IMG/VR virus record: IMGVR_UViG_3300032315_001401
Coordinates: 124,001-188,000 of that record
Source of the DNA: a virus
Length of the DNA stretch: 64,000 nt
Strand: one strand, 5' to 3'
A program made the translations under genes and the position numbers. Of this stretch, positions 42,324 through 52,681 are shown piece by piece. Each line of letters starts with the position of its first letter. Position 1 is the first letter of the stretch. The notes under the pieces were generated by a model. It saw only the letters and a list, made by a program, of their open reading frames with translations. It searched no databases and had not been told where the DNA came from.

Positions 42324-43325
42324 TTAAGTTACTGAACCATTATACTGTATTGTACCATGTAATGTGCCACTTCCAGAAATTGTAACTGATCCACTACCAG
42401 AAGTTACAATAATTCCATTTCCATTTGAACCTGCAGGACCACCCGATCCACTAGTTACATTACCACTACCATCACCACCCTTTTGGGCAGCATTACTCGG
42501 ATCTCCACCTGCTCCACCAGCACCAGCAGCTGCCCCGCTACTGCTGCCACCAGGACCACCCAATCCTCTTACCGTAGCAGTTGAATCATTACCATCAGTA
42601 CCTTTTGAACCAAAACCATAGACTCCACTATCTGTAGTAAATCCTTTTGTTCCAATAGAATATCCTGCACCACCACCGCCACCTCCTCCAGAGGATCCAG
42701 CATCCTGTTGGTTTTTATCTGGATCATTTGAAGCATTGCCACCGCCACCACCACCACCATAACCGGATTGAATATATCCATTATTAATTAATGTTGCTCC
42801 AGAATATTCTATGCCCAGAGCACTAGTTCCATCACCTCCAGCACCACCATTTGCATCTCCACCTTTACCACCAACACCGAAAATTTGCCCAGAAGATCCA
42901 ACATCTAGTTGAAGAGTTGTTCCAGAATCCCAAGACCCAGTTCTTAATGCAACATTACTCACCGATCCGGATGTAGATCCAAAAGTTTTATTAATATTAA
43001 TGAAAACTTTTATACCAGAAGTGTTAGCCGGAGCTCCTCTAAATCCCCCTATAACTCTTAAATTGCCGTTATTATATTTTGCTCTAGCGTTTGTTCTAAA
43101 TTCTGCCGATCCAGAATAACAATCAACAATAACATTTAATTTTTTACTATAAAAATCACTGAATCTAATTGTCCCAGATTGAGAAATTCCCGTATCAAGT
43201 GGTAAATTATTTAAAGATCCAACACTTTCAGAAACTCGATACAACCCGAATCTATTACTAGTCGGAACTCCAAATTCATTTGCAATTTGAGAAAACCTTA
43301 TTGGTCCAGAACCTTGAAGTGCCAT
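42324..43325 (-). CDS. Gly-rich tail-fibre tip adhesin, paralog A
   Basis: 333 residues. N-terminal domain (MALQGSGPIRFSQIANEFGV onward), then Gly-rich segments with runs of six to seven Gly. It shares the blocks NDPDKNQQDAGSS, IGTKGF, GNDST.TVRGLGG, GGDPSNA, GPAGSNG and YNGS with the paralog at 55668. Poly-Gly helices of this kind are known from T4-type gp38 host-recognition adhesins. Gly runs likely pack as a polyglycine-II-like lattice with exposed loops. Confidence 0.75.
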   Translation of the reverse strand: MALQGSGPIRFSQIANEFGVPTSNRFGLYRVSESVGSLNNLPLDTGISQSGTIRFSDFYSKKLNVIVDCYSGSAEFRTNARAKYNNGNLRVIGGFRGAPANTSGIKVFININKTFGSTSGSVSNVALRTGSWDSGTTLQLDVGSSGQIFGVGGKGGDANGGAGGDGTSALGIEYSGATLINNGYIQSGYGGGGGGGNASNDPDKNQQDAGSSGGGGGGGAGYSIGTKGFTTDSGVYGFGSKGTDGNDSTATVRGLGGPGGSSSGAAAGAGGAGGDPSNAAQKGGDGSGNVTSGSGGPAGSNGNGIIVTSGSGSVTISGSGTLHGTIQYNGSVT

Positions 43326-43340
43326 TTATAATCTTTTTTT

Positions 43341-44036
43341 TTATTTATAGGTTTTCCAGTATTTTTGATGAATATATCCCATCGAATGAGATAAGTGTTC
43401 TTCCTTTAAAACTAATGTTATGTCACCAACAACTGCTAATCTTTCACCTTCAAAATTCGAAATCATAGAACTTGTTGAATGTATAGTTTTACTTGGAAAA
43501 GCAATTATATTTCCTTCATTAGGAACCATAAAAAAAGTTTCACAATTTATATCATTATATTCTTTAACGAATTGTCTAGAATAATCTGGATGATCTTTTG
43601 TCATTCCAAGGAATAAACTATTTGGCAAATGTTGATTTGAAAATTTTAATGCATGAGCATTTTGTGGAACATTTACATAATATGCAAAAGAAATGTGACT
43701 AGTTGAATGAATATGCCAAGGAATTTGATCTTTTGAATTTTGAGATCTCGACAACCAAGTTTTAGTAATGACAAAATCAAAAACATCCTTGAGCAAGAGA
43801 ACATTTTGAGCATAATTTTTAATATGTTCAATAATGTCTTCGAACAAAGGATTCAAACTTTCTTCTAGATGCAATAAAGGATTACCGACATTTTCACTCA
43901 CAGTCGTGTTAAATTGATCTCTTTCCCAATCAAATTTTGGATAAACTTCATAAAATAATTTTTTATGGTTTATGTGATTTTCAATTTTTCCAACATAAGC
44001 AGTTGTCGGGAAAAAATTAATAACTTCAAAATTCAT
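43341..44036 (-). CDS. 2OG-Fe(II) dioxygenase (TIGR02466-like)
   Basis: 231 residues. TKTWLSRSQNSKDQIPWHIH-STSHISFAYYVN is the W-x-x-H-x-H ... S-x-x-S-F-x-Y-Y motif, and NEGNIIAFPSKTIHSTSSMI gives the second His; GERLAVVGDI supplies an Arg. It fits the putative 2OG-Fe(II) family seen in cyanophages. It is placed between the fibre and the adhesin. Confidence 0.75.
   Translation of the reverse strand: MNFEVINFFPTTAYVGKIENHINHKKLFYEVYPKFDWERDQFNTTVSENVGNPLLHLEESLNPLFEDIIEHIKNYAQNVLLLKDVFDFVITKTWLSRSQNSKDQIPWHIHSTSHISFAYYVNVPQNAHALKFSNQHLPNSLFLGMTKDHPDYSRQFVKEYNDINCETFFMVPNEGNIIAFPSKTIHSTSSMISNFEGERLAVVGDITLVLKEEHLSHSMGYIHQKYWKTYK
43342..43349 (-). promoter_or_regulatory. Late-type element TATAAATA before adhesin A
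   Basis: Exact T4-like late element, 17 bases upstream of the ATG at 43325; overlaps the stop of the dioxygenase gene. Confidence 0.7.
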
Positions 44037-44051
44037 AGTTTGTTATGCAAA

Positions 44052-46001
44052 TTAAACAGATGTACCACTAATATATTTCCATCCAGAAGTAGATGAATCA
44101 TAATATTCTAAACGATTTAAATTAACATTATACACCATTGCACCACCTAACATGCCGGTTAAATTATTTCTTTGAGTTGTCGTCACTCTTGGTGGATACA
44201 TATACATCTTATTTGCAGATGCACCAGTTGCCTCTTTTCCAGCGTCTGAAAAATCAACAAAAGATTTTAATGAAGTAGTTCCTACACCAACAGCACCAAA
44301 TATAGCATTTGTATTTAAAGCATCAAATCCTACACCATCTGTAATAGAAGATGTTTTGACACCAACAGATCCTTGTTGATTGACAATAAATTTATTAGTT
44401 GGAAGTGAATTAATTTCTAACGGATTATTATTTGGATTTGTTGTTCCAATTCCTACAGAAAACTCAAATAGTGCTTTGTCAGTAACTTTAATATCATTAA
44501 ATGTAGAAATTCCAGATAAAGCATTTACATTTCCAGTCAAATTGCCGTTTACATCAGCAGTAAATGAACTCAATACAAGTGATCCATTAATGCTTAAGTT
44601 TCCAACAATTTCTACATTATTGCCAAAATAAGCATTAGAAGTAACAGTTGATGTTCCAACAACATGTAAAGTATTTGATGGAGTTGTAATACCAACACCC
44701 AAATTACCACCGTAAGTCAAAGTCATCAATCTAGCAAAATTTTTCCTTCTGTGCCAGTAGAAATTGCCAGTGCTAATTCCAGGAGTCCCTGCTTCTAGAT
44801 AAAAGTTTAAATTTCCAGTGGAATAGTTGAGAATGTCTAAAGAGTTTTGATCACTGTATGGAAAAAGACCCGATGTGTTTCCAAATCTTAAGACACCATT
44901 AGAAGCTTCTAAAGAATTACTTCTTCCAATTGAAATTATTGCAGATTGTGTATCACTAGTAACTAAAATAGAAGCAGCAGTGGCATTTCTGATTTGAAAA
45001 TTTCCAATTGGACTATTTGTCCCTATACCAATACTTGTTTGAGCAACTAAATTTGTGGTTGTTGTAAGACCAGAAACACCAAGAGTTGTTGCAGTTACAA
45101 TTCCATTTGCATTTATATTTGTAACAGCGATATTTGGACTTCCAGATAAAGAAGTTGCAGTTGTTGCGGTTCCAGTTAAGTTGCCGACAAAAGTAGTTGC
45201 AGTTACAATTCCACCAACATTAATATTTGATGGAAGTCTGCTATTAGATAGTGTTCCTGAAGAAATATTGGAAGCATTAATTCCAGAAATATCAGTTCCA
45301 AATCCACTAAAACTATAACCAGTTATAATACCAGAGAGATTAATATTTGATGGAAGTCTGCTATTAGATAGTGTTCCTGAAGAAATATTGGAAGCATTAA
45401 TTCCAGAAATATCAGTTCCAAATCCACTAAAATTATATCCGGTTATAGTGCCAGTGACATTAATATTTGATGGAAGTCTTGCAGTATTTAATGTTCCTGA
45501 TGAGATATTGGTAGCATTAATTGATGTAATATTATCACCAGATCCAACAAAACTTGAAGCAGTTACAATTCCAGCATATGTTGCGTTTCCATTGTTATTA
45601 ATTGTGACTCCAACACCAACTTGAAAATTGCCCGTTGGAAGAGTTGTACCAATTCCAACTTTTGATGTGGTAGAAATATTTCCGGCAGAAACATACCACC
45701 CATCAACGGCAATAGCGTAAATTCCGGTTAAACCAGCAGCACTTCCGGAGAAAGATGCTGCCGTCACTACTCCAGAAGTATTGATATTTTGCGCTGTTAA
45801 AAATCTAACTGTTGCAACTCCAACATTCAATTGACTTACAGTTATAAGTCCGGTGACTCTAGTGTCTCCATATACATTCAAAAGATAAGATTCTGGAATT
45901 GTTGTTCCAATTCCAACCAAACCATTAGCATTTACAACAAAGTTGTCATTATCAACTTGAACCCCATTCCTAAAGTTAAATGACTTATTATAATTTGCCA
46001 T
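44052..46001 (-). CDS. Virion fibre protein with 40-residue repeats
   Basis: 649 residues (MANYNKSFNFRNGVQVDNDN). N-terminal structural domain, then repeats with GFGTDISGINASNISSGT and IxxYxFxGNL elements, typical of beta-helical or trimeric fibres. No S74 chaperone at its end (it closes with DSSTSGWKYISGTSV). It is followed by the dioxygenase and the adhesin. A late element GATAAATA precedes it. Confidence 0.75.
   Translation of the reverse strand: MANYNKSFNFRNGVQVDNDNFVVNANGLVGIGTTIPESYLLNVYGDTRVTGLITVSQLNVGVATVRFLTAQNINTSGVVTAASFSGSAAGLTGIYAIAVDGWYVSAGNISTTSKVGIGTTLPTGNFQVGVGVTINNNGNATYAGIVTASSFVGSGDNITSINATNISSGTLNTARLPSNINVTGTITGYNFSGFGTDISGINASNISSGTLSNSRLPSNINLSGIITGYSFSGFGTDISGINASNISSGTLSNSRLPSNINVGGIVTATTFVGNLTGTATTATSLSGSPNIAVTNINANGIVTATTLGVSGLTTTTNLVAQTSIGIGTNSPIGNFQIRNATAASILVTSDTQSAIISIGRSNSLEASNGVLRFGNTSGLFPYSDQNSLDILNYSTGNLNFYLEAGTPGISTGNFYWHRRKNFARLMTLTYGGNLGVGITTPSNTLHVVGTSTVTSNAYFGNNVEIVGNLSINGSLVLSSFTADVNGNLTGNVNALSGISTFNDIKVTDKALFEFSVGIGTTNPNNNPLEINSLPTNKFIVNQQGSVGVKTSSITDGVGFDALNTNAIFGAVGVGTTSLKSFVDFSDAGKEATGASANKMYMYPPRVTTTQRNNLTGMLGGAMVYNVNLNRLEYYDSSTSGWKYISGTSV
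45221..45580 (-). repeat. 120-base tandem repeat inside the fibre gene
   Basis: Three units of exactly 120 bases (40 residues), starting at 45221, 45341 and 45461 on the plus strand; the first two are nearly identical, the third diverged. Confidence 0.8.
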
Positions 46002-46020
46002 CTTTTGAATACATTTTTAG

Positions 46021-49000
46021 TTATTTATCTTGGAGTTTTTGTTCAAGATTCTCTACTTTATTAGACAACTCTTTAATTGCCTCTATAAGAAGTGGAACAA
46101 GTTTTTGATAATCAACTGCCAGATATCCATTATCTCTTGTAATAACTGCCTCTGGAAGAACTTCAAGAATTTCTTGTGCAATCACGCCAACATCATTTCC
46201 AGATTTATTTGATTTTTCATTCCAATCATAAGTATTGCCACTAATTGAAAGAATTTTACTAAGAGAATTATCGATTGGAACAATATTATCTTTCAATCTC
46301 CGATCAGAACTATAATAAGCAATAATGTCTTGTGTAACTCTTAACTCACCATTAATTGTTGTAACATCAGTATCTGTGTCTCCAAGAGTCGTGTTTCCAC
46401 TAACATTTAATGTTCCAGCAACTGTCACATTTGTGCCAGAGAGAGTAATGGCAGTTGAACCATCAGATGCTTTAATATCATTACCGTTAATCTTAAGGTC
46501 ACCAGCAATTATTGCATCAGATCCAGAAAGACTGATTGATACTGAACCATCAGATGCTTTAATATCATTACCGTTAATCTTAAGATCGCCAGCAATTATT
46601 GCATCAGATCCAGAGAGAGTAATGGCAGTTGAACCATCAGATGCTTTAATATCATTACCGTTAATCTTAAGATCGCCAGCAATTGTTGCATCAGATCCAG
46701 AAAGACTGATTGATACTGAACCATCAGACGCTTGAATATCATTGCCCCCTATACGAAGATCACCAGCAATTGTGGTTAATGTATTGGAAGTTAGAGTAAT
46801 ATTAGTATTACCATCAGATGCTTGGATGTCATTACCATTAATTTTAAGATCGCCAGCAATTGTAGTTAATGTATTGGAAGTTAGAGTAATATTAGTATTA
46901 CCATCAGATGCTTGGATGTCATTACCACCTATACGAAGATCACTACTTACAACTACAACTCCAGTTCCATTTGGTGTGAATATAATATTGCCATTTGTAT
47001 TTGTAGAACTCAATACATTTCCATCCAATCTCAAATTATCAATATTGAGTAAAGTATTAACATTAACACTGCCAGTAAATGTAGAGTTACCAGCAACATT
47101 TAAGTTTTCGCCAATTCCAACTCCACCTTTAACAGTTAGAGCACCTTTTCCAGATGAATCTGAAGTTGCCGTATTAGTGATTCTAACTTGACCACTGAAT
47201 GTGACTGCATCTTTTGCTCTGATTTGCTTGTTGAATGTAACCGGACCATCAAACTGTGAAAGAATTGTACCAGAATCTCCACCTTCTACAAGAAGTCTTT
47301 CCTTAACAGTAACTTCATCATAAACAACACTAGATTTGGAAGGATCTTCACCAGTTACTGTTGGAGTTGGAATATCATATGATGTGATCTCACCCGAAGT
47401 TGAAGATGTTTTGGTGTTTCCACTGAAGAAATCACCGTTATTGTTCATACCAGTATAGACAACAATACCACCAGATCTTTCTTGCGATTGAACAAGGAAG
47501 TCCTCTCTTTCAGTAAGAGATCTAACTTGTATTTGGGGCAATCCTGTCGAATAGTTTCCAGGACCATATCCAAGATACTCAAATGTATGTCCAGAGGCAC
47601 GAAGAATTGATGGTCTACGGAATTCAACTGGGATTGGGTTAATCTTACGAATTAGTGACCCTGCATCGTGACTTTCTTTTCTAGTTCCAAGAACACCACG
47701 AATCACTGTAAATTGAGAATCGTTACTTGAGGAAGTAATTCTCATTACTTCATTATCAATTTGAATATAAGATCCCATTGAGAATCTTGCGCCAGTGCCA
47801 ATACCTGAAGCAATGGAAGAAACTTGAAGAGTCGTTGCTGCAGAATCATCAGTAATTGCTACCGTAAGTCTTACAATTTCATTTCCATAGAAAGAAGTTT
47901 GACGAATACCAAAGTTTTCTTCCCTAATATCAGAAATTGCATCATTCGCTGACAATCCATGCTTTAATACATAACCGTCTGTAACACTTAATGATTGATT
48001 TGTAATCGCAGTAAATGTGGTTACACCTACTCTTTCCTTAACTAGATAATCTCCAGCATTATTGTTGGAAGAATCAATGACTCTAAACTTGTTTCCCGCT
48101 AACAATCCGTGCGGAGTTGTAGTTGTAAATGTTGTAATTCCAGTTGCTGAACTATAACTTGTAGTTGTAATTCTAGAAGATGGTGCTATAGTTATAACAT
48201 ATTGACCAACAACTGGTGTTGGATCGCCAGCAGTTTTAGCAATCGAAATTTGTGTTGTTGAGTTAATCGCACTAATACGATGATAAGAATCAGATGTAGT
48301 GCCGATGCCAGTAATCTGCACTACCTCTCCAATGCCCGTGGAAATTCCTGCAGTTGATAGAGTATATCTTGCACCACCATTTCCTGCACCAATTCTAGTC
48401 GAATCGAAGTAAAGTGCATCTCCATTTGTATAACCAGATCCAGCAGAAATAATATCAGCGGAAATTACACCACCACCAGAAACAACAACTTTTGCTGTTG
48501 CTCCTTTCCATGTTCCAACAAGTGGATCTGCATTTCCATTTAAAAGTTTTACATCATAATAGGTGCCATCATTATATGTTGCTGCACTAGTAAGTGTGCC
48601 AAGAGCAATACTACCAAGACCATGATTTCTTCCAAAAGTAAGAGTAGCACTAGTTGCTGGATCAACTGAAGAAACAGAAGTTATTGGTTGTCCAATTCCC
48701 AAAGATGTGACAAATTTATCAACAGTTTCTCTAGTAATACTCTTTTTCAAATCACTTGTATTTGTATCTCCAATTGGAGCACGAAGAGCAAATGTCTTTG
48801 CTGCCGGTGGATTGGAATTAATATTATCCCTATCCAATTGAGGATAAAGGTCTACAGGACTTTGAGAATACTTTAGATTTGTAAATTCTTCTGTAATTGC
48901 ATTGTTTGCATTTAAAATATATAAATGATAAATTCCATCCTGTTGTCCTTCAACGTAAGAAGAAATTACTTCATTTCTATAGATATAAAGATTCTGTTGA

Positions 49001-51810
49001 ATATCATTTCTTTCAAAGCGAGGAAGATCTCTAACTTGATCATCCGTAACTCTCAAGTTAATATTATTTGTACTAGAAGCACCTGGAGTATGAACTCTTC
49101 CAGTTAAATCAGTAGTAGAGTATGTAAATGACATATCATTTACAACAGAAGCAACTCGGAATCTTCCATTGTATCCACGATTATATGTTCCTGCAGTATT
49201 ACTACTATCAGTTACATTTTTGATAATTACAATATCTCCAGTATTCAAATCGTGTGGAAGTTCAGATAAAACTGTAATTGTTCCTGAACTTTCTGTACAA
49301 GTTGTAATAAATCTCTGATTTTTATTATAATTGTAATCGGTACTTGCAATACTGGTTCTTGTAAAATCATTAGGTCTTGCACCGGTTGTGCTAGAATTTT
49401 GAATAATAAATCCATTTTCCGGATCTTTTGCACCGGAAAGTTCTTTTGGAATTACCGCTCGGATCTTATAAACTCTCTCATCCAAACTTCTCTCATCAAT
49501 AATTCTTTTGACATAAGTAAGATCTGTTGTCTCACTTAATTCTGCAACTCCAAGAGTATTGAGTTGATTATAAATTTGGTTTGCACTATTTACAGTAACA
49601 TACCAGTTTCCTGCAGCAGAGTCAAATTGAATTGGTGATCCAATATCGCCAGCAATTTTATCAGAAACTCTACTATGAACTTTCAGTTGAGTTCCACCAT
49701 AAAGAGTCAGTGCTTCATTATTCAGAGCGTTTGTGAATGATGTCCCAAGTTTGATTTGAGTAGAATTAACACGAATTGCATAATAAACAACATGAGGAGT
49801 TACATTTTCAGGTAAATCGCCAGTTTCACTATTGATAATAATCTTTTCACCAGTTTGAATCGTATGAGTTCCAAGAGTTAAAATTGAGGAAGATACGCTG
49901 GTCACATCATATGACTTGATGGAACTTGTAACTCCATCCTGCATGTAAATGTTTGCAGAATATTCAGTGCCACTAATTGAAAGATAAAGTTTATCATTTA
50001 CTCTTGCACCAATTCGGTATCCTTGAGTGACACTTACAGGAATACTATCTGGCGCATTTAATCCATAGAGATATAATTTACTTCCAGTTGGATTATAAAT
50101 TGCATTGGTTGTCAATGAAACATCGAGTGACAACCATTCAATATCCTCTTCTACTAAACTAATGTCTCTTGGACCAATAATGGATGTAATAAAAGCATTA
50201 TTATCTTTTGCAAATGCTGCTGCCTTATACCCATCAGAGTTAAGTGAGATTTGTCCAAAGTTAGAGTTAGAGTTAGTGATTGAGGCATCACCACCAGACT
50301 CAAGATCAAAGTGCTTGTTAAATCCAATTGCGAAAACTGATACGATTTGAATAAAAGCATCATTTGTCACTTTAATGTGACTTGTTTCCCATCCATTACG
50401 ATAGATGGCATTTGGATCTAGGTGATAAATTTTTGTGGTATCAGTTTGGGAAGCACCTGTCGGCAAGTCTCCACCAGTGACAGTGCTATAAATGACCCCA
50501 TTATAAGATCTTGTTTGTTTATCATACTTTACAAAAGCACGATCATCTTTTTGAAGTGACACAGCGGTAAACTGTGCTACAACCATTGAACGGAATCCTG
50601 ATGCTTTGCTTCCATCAGCGTGCATTCCATTCATACCCCAAACTGATCTCAATGAACAGTTAAAGATATAAGGAGACGCTCCAGATACTGTATCAGTCTC
50701 TACAGTTACAGTTGCTGCTGATGCACTTGGAGTGGCAGGTAGAGTGATTGGGAATGTTTCAAGTAAATATGTAAATTGAGTATCGCTAATAACAGATTGA
50801 ACAATTGTAGCGATATTATATTCTGGTGAAGAAACTCCTTTGATTTTAATTGGAGTTCCTAGATTCAAATTATGTGCATCTGAAGTTGTTACAGTAACTT
50901 GCGTGCTTGCTGTGGTTCCATTGCCAGAAAAAATTGAAGCAATTGATACTGGATCTGATGCAAATGCACCAACAATTTGCCATTCTGGATTTCTCTTTGC
51001 AAAATCTTCACTACTTGCAGGAAACTTCGCAGTTGTTGGAATTGGACGATATGAATTAAAAGCATTCGATAACTTGCTATAATACATATCAAGGTCAGTT
51101 AGACCATAAGTTCCAACTTCATTGACACCATCAGCATACTCAAAGCAAGTCAGTTTGTGATGAGAGAATCTTGGTTTTGATTGATAATTGCTTGTGAAGA
51201 ATGTTGGGTGGGTATAAACAAGACCAGAATCATCTCCATCAAAGAAAGAAAACTGCCAGAAATAGCAAGCACCAGTAACTCTAAAAATTGCTGATTTAGC
51301 AACTAATGGATCTGTTGGGTTAGGAACATACTTTGGTCTGACTTTTGTTTTTCTTAAGTCAAGACCTACGATAGAGGTGCCTCTGGGAACTACAACACCA
51401 CCATTAATACTATTAAACTTATAGAGAATATTATCTTCTTGCGTTAAGTCAAAATTGGAATCTAATTCCAATGATAATACACCTTGTGCAGGAGATCCAA
51501 TTCCTCCCGTTGGTGGGACTGCATAGGCAGACCCACCATTATCATAAATTGCATAACCAGGTCTATTATCAATTAAATGCTCACCTGGCCAAACTAAAAT
51601 AGTTGTCTTTTCTACTAAATCATTATCCTTTCCATTCACAAAAGAAAATCTTGCCGCTTCTAGCAGTGCTCTTTGTATGGTTTTAAACGGTTGAGCAAGA
51701 GAGTTGCCAGTATTCGTAATTGAATCTGTAGCGTCTAAATCATTTGGATTTACATATAATGTACGTCCGTCAACATTTTTGATAAAGTTGTCAAGTTTGT
51801 TGAGTGGCAT
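46021..51810 (-). CDS. Large virion protein ending in an S74 chaperone domain
   Basis: 1929 residues (MPLNKLDNFIKNVDGRTLYV). N-terminal part resembles a cyanophage structural protein with beta-helix-like repeats; residues about 1590-1790 carry six 29/30-residue repeats; the end (SSDRRLKDNIV ... LPEAVITRDNGYLAVDYQKL) is the peptidase S74 intramolecular chaperone, with the Ser-Asp site where self-cleavage occurs after trimer folding. The closing EVxNLEQKLQD forms a coiled coil. Probably a long fibre or baseplate-attached protein. Confidence 0.8.
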   Translation of the reverse strand: MPLNKLDNFIKNVDGRTLYVNPNDLDATDSITNTGNSLAQPFKTIQRALLEAARFSFVNGKDNDLVEKTTILVWPGEHLIDNRPGYAIYDNGGSAYAVPPTGGIGSPAQGVLSLELDSNFDLTQEDNILYKFNSINGGVVVPRGTSIVGLDLRKTKVRPKYVPNPTDPLVAKSAIFRVTGACYFWQFSFFDGDDSGLVYTHPTFFTSNYQSKPRFSHHKLTCFEYADGVNEVGTYGLTDLDMYYSKLSNAFNSYRPIPTTAKFPASSEDFAKRNPEWQIVGAFASDPVSIASIFSGNGTTASTQVTVTTSDAHNLNLGTPIKIKGVSSPEYNIATIVQSVISDTQFTYLLETFPITLPATPSASAATVTVETDTVSGASPYIFNCSLRSVWGMNGMHADGSKASGFRSMVVAQFTAVSLQKDDRAFVKYDKQTRSYNGVIYSTVTGGDLPTGASQTDTTKIYHLDPNAIYRNGWETSHIKVTNDAFIQIVSVFAIGFNKHFDLESGGDASITNSNSNFGQISLNSDGYKAAAFAKDNNAFITSIIGPRDISLVEEDIEWLSLDVSLTTNAIYNPTGSKLYLYGLNAPDSIPVSVTQGYRIGARVNDKLYLSISGTEYSANIYMQDGVTSSIKSYDVTSVSSSILTLGTHTIQTGEKIIINSETGDLPENVTPHVVYYAIRVNSTQIKLGTSFTNALNNEALTLYGGTQLKVHSRVSDKIAGDIGSPIQFDSAAGNWYVTVNSANQIYNQLNTLGVAELSETTDLTYVKRIIDERSLDERVYKIRAVIPKELSGAKDPENGFIIQNSSTTGARPNDFTRTSIASTDYNYNKNQRFITTCTESSGTITVLSELPHDLNTGDIVIIKNVTDSSNTAGTYNRGYNGRFRVASVVNDMSFTYSTTDLTGRVHTPGASSTNNINLRVTDDQVRDLPRFERNDIQQNLYIYRNEVISSYVEGQQDGIYHLYILNANNAITEEFTNLKYSQSPVDLYPQLDRDNINSNPPAAKTFALRAPIGDTNTSDLKKSITRETVDKFVTSLGIGQPITSVSSVDPATSATLTFGRNHGLGSIALGTLTSAATYNDGTYYDVKLLNGNADPLVGTWKGATAKVVVSGGGVISADIISAGSGYTNGDALYFDSTRIGAGNGGARYTLSTAGISTGIGEVVQITGIGTTSDSYHRISAINSTTQISIAKTAGDPTPVVGQYVITIAPSSRITTTSYSSATGITTFTTTTPHGLLAGNKFRVIDSSNNNAGDYLVKERVGVTTFTAITNQSLSVTDGYVLKHGLSANDAISDIREENFGIRQTSFYGNEIVRLTVAITDDSAATTLQVSSIASGIGTGARFSMGSYIQIDNEVMRITSSSNDSQFTVIRGVLGTRKESHDAGSLIRKINPIPVEFRRPSILRASGHTFEYLGYGPGNYSTGLPQIQVRSLTEREDFLVQSQERSGGIVVYTGMNNNGDFFSGNTKTSSTSGEITSYDIPTPTVTGEDPSKSSVVYDEVTVKERLLVEGGDSGTILSQFDGPVTFNKQIRAKDAVTFSGQVRITNTATSDSSGKGALTVKGGVGIGENLNVAGNSTFTGSVNVNTLLNIDNLRLDGNVLSSTNTNGNIIFTPNGTGVVVVSSDLRIGGNDIQASDGNTNITLTSNTLTTIAGDLKINGNDIQASDGNTNITLTSNTLTTIAGDLRIGGNDIQASDGSVSISLSGSDATIAGDLKINGNDIKASDGSTAITLSGSDAIIAGDLKINGNDIKASDGSVSISLSGSDAIIAGDLKINGNDIKASDGSTAITLSGTNVTVAGTLNVSGNTTLGDTDTDVTTINGELRVTQDIIAYYSSDRRLKDNIVPIDNSLSKILSISGNTYDWNEKSNKSGNDVGVIAQEILEVLPEAVITRDNGYLAVDYQKLVPLLIEAIKELSNKVENLEQKLQDK
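46022..46029 (-). promoter_or_regulatory. Late-type element GATAAATA before the 649-residue fibre
   Basis: Matches NATAAATA, 21 bases upstream of the ATG at 46001; overlaps the stop of the S74 gene. Confidence 0.65.
46437..46950 (-). repeat. Six-unit 87/90-base tandem repeat
   Basis: The shared CAGATGC-type motif recurs at 46464, 46551, 46638, 46725, 46815 and 46905 (steps 87, 87, 87, 90, 90). Units encode GDLKINGNDI(K/Q)ASDG. Confidence 0.85.
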
Positions 51811-51845
51811 TTTATTATAACTTCTAAAATATTTCTATGTTTTAT

Positions 51846-52139
51846 TTAGTTAGTGAGATCCTCCTCATTAAGACCATCTGGCAAGTCTTCTGGGTTTTCC
51901 AAATCAACATCAAAGAAGCAAGGATGCGCTTCCTCATCTATCAAATAGAAAGAATTTAAGTATAAGTCTTCTGGTTCATATGCTAGATATTTGTCTGCTT
52001 CTCTACAAAGATCCTGATCATATAAATGCCCTTCAGGAAGTTCATCAAAGGTAAATGGAATCTCGTTGATGAAATACATTTTCACAATCATACTGCCATT
52101 GTTATACCAACAGTATGCGTGAGTGATTTTATAAGACAT
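51846..52139 (-). CDS. Conserved hypothetical protein
   Basis: 97 residues from the ATG at 52139 (MSYKITHAYCWYNNGSMIVK); the longer start at 52154 adds five residues. Strand-rich with an acidic end (DLPDGLNEEDLTN). It lies between the S74 gene and the HNH gene. Function unknown. Confidence 0.6.
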   Translation of the reverse strand: MSYKITHAYCWYNNGSMIVKMYFINEIPFTFDELPEGHLYDQDLCREADKYLAYEPEDLYLNSFYLIDEEAHPCFFDVDLENPEDLPDGLNEEDLTN

Positions 52140-52160
52140 AGGATGTATTCCCATATCTTA

Positions 52161-52168
52161 TATTTATT
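52161..52168 (-). promoter_or_regulatory. Late-type element AATAAATA before 51846-52139
   Basis: Matches NATAAATA, 22 bases upstream of the ATG at 52139. It overlaps the end of the HNH gene, so it is weaker evidence than 43342-43349. Confidence 0.45.
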
Positions 52169-52604
52169 TTTTATTCTTACCCCTATAGGTGTCTGTTTGA
52201 GCGTGACAGTTGGGGCACAGGATACGAAGGTTTTCTAAACGATTATCGTGATGGTTGCCGTTTATGTGGTCTAATTCTATAGGTGCTGGTTTTCCATTCC
52301 ATTCAGTTATGCCACAGCACTCACACTTATGTTGTTTGAGACCTTCTGTAATTAATCTTTTTTTCAATCCGTGTGATGAATATGATATTTTTCTTTCATT
52401 TGTTAAAAGTTCTTCAATTGGTGCAGGATTATACCCAGAAATTTTAAAATGATTAAAATCCAAATTTAACTCTATTGCTCTTTTTTTAAGTAAGGAATTT
52501 GTAGATTTGGACTTATTTAAGTAAAAAGCAACCTCTGTAAAACTTTTACATTTTGGTATAGCATCAATTAATTGTTCGTCTTTCCAAGTGGGTTTTTGTC
52601 CCAT
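52164..52604 (-). CDS. HNH endonuclease (homing-type)
   Basis: 146 residues (MGQKPTWKDEQLIDAIPKCK). Helical N-terminal DNA-binding part, CECCG zinc site near 93-97, and LDHINGNHHDNRLENL with LCPNCHAQTD: the HNH core with its zinc-binding C-x-x-C. Free-standing HNH genes in phages act as mobile homing endonucleases and often sit beside tRNA or structural genes, as here. Confidence 0.85.
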   Translation of the reverse strand: MGQKPTWKDEQLIDAIPKCKSFTEVAFYLNKSKSTNSLLKKRAIELNLDFNHFKISGYNPAPIEELLTNERKISYSSHGLKKRLITEGLKQHKCECCGITEWNGKPAPIELDHINGNHHDNRLENLRILCPNCHAQTDTYRGKNKK

Positions 52605-52681
52605 ATTTACCTTATAATAGTTATTATTATTTATATAATAACTGGTTGGAAATAATAAAATATTTGTTTTCTACCATTTTA

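Noticed and set aside
46325-47191. Two long plus-strand ORFs (136 and 149 residues) with repeats
   Set aside because: They mirror the 87/90-base repeat of the minus-strand S74 gene; the repeat keeps both strands open without meaning a gene.
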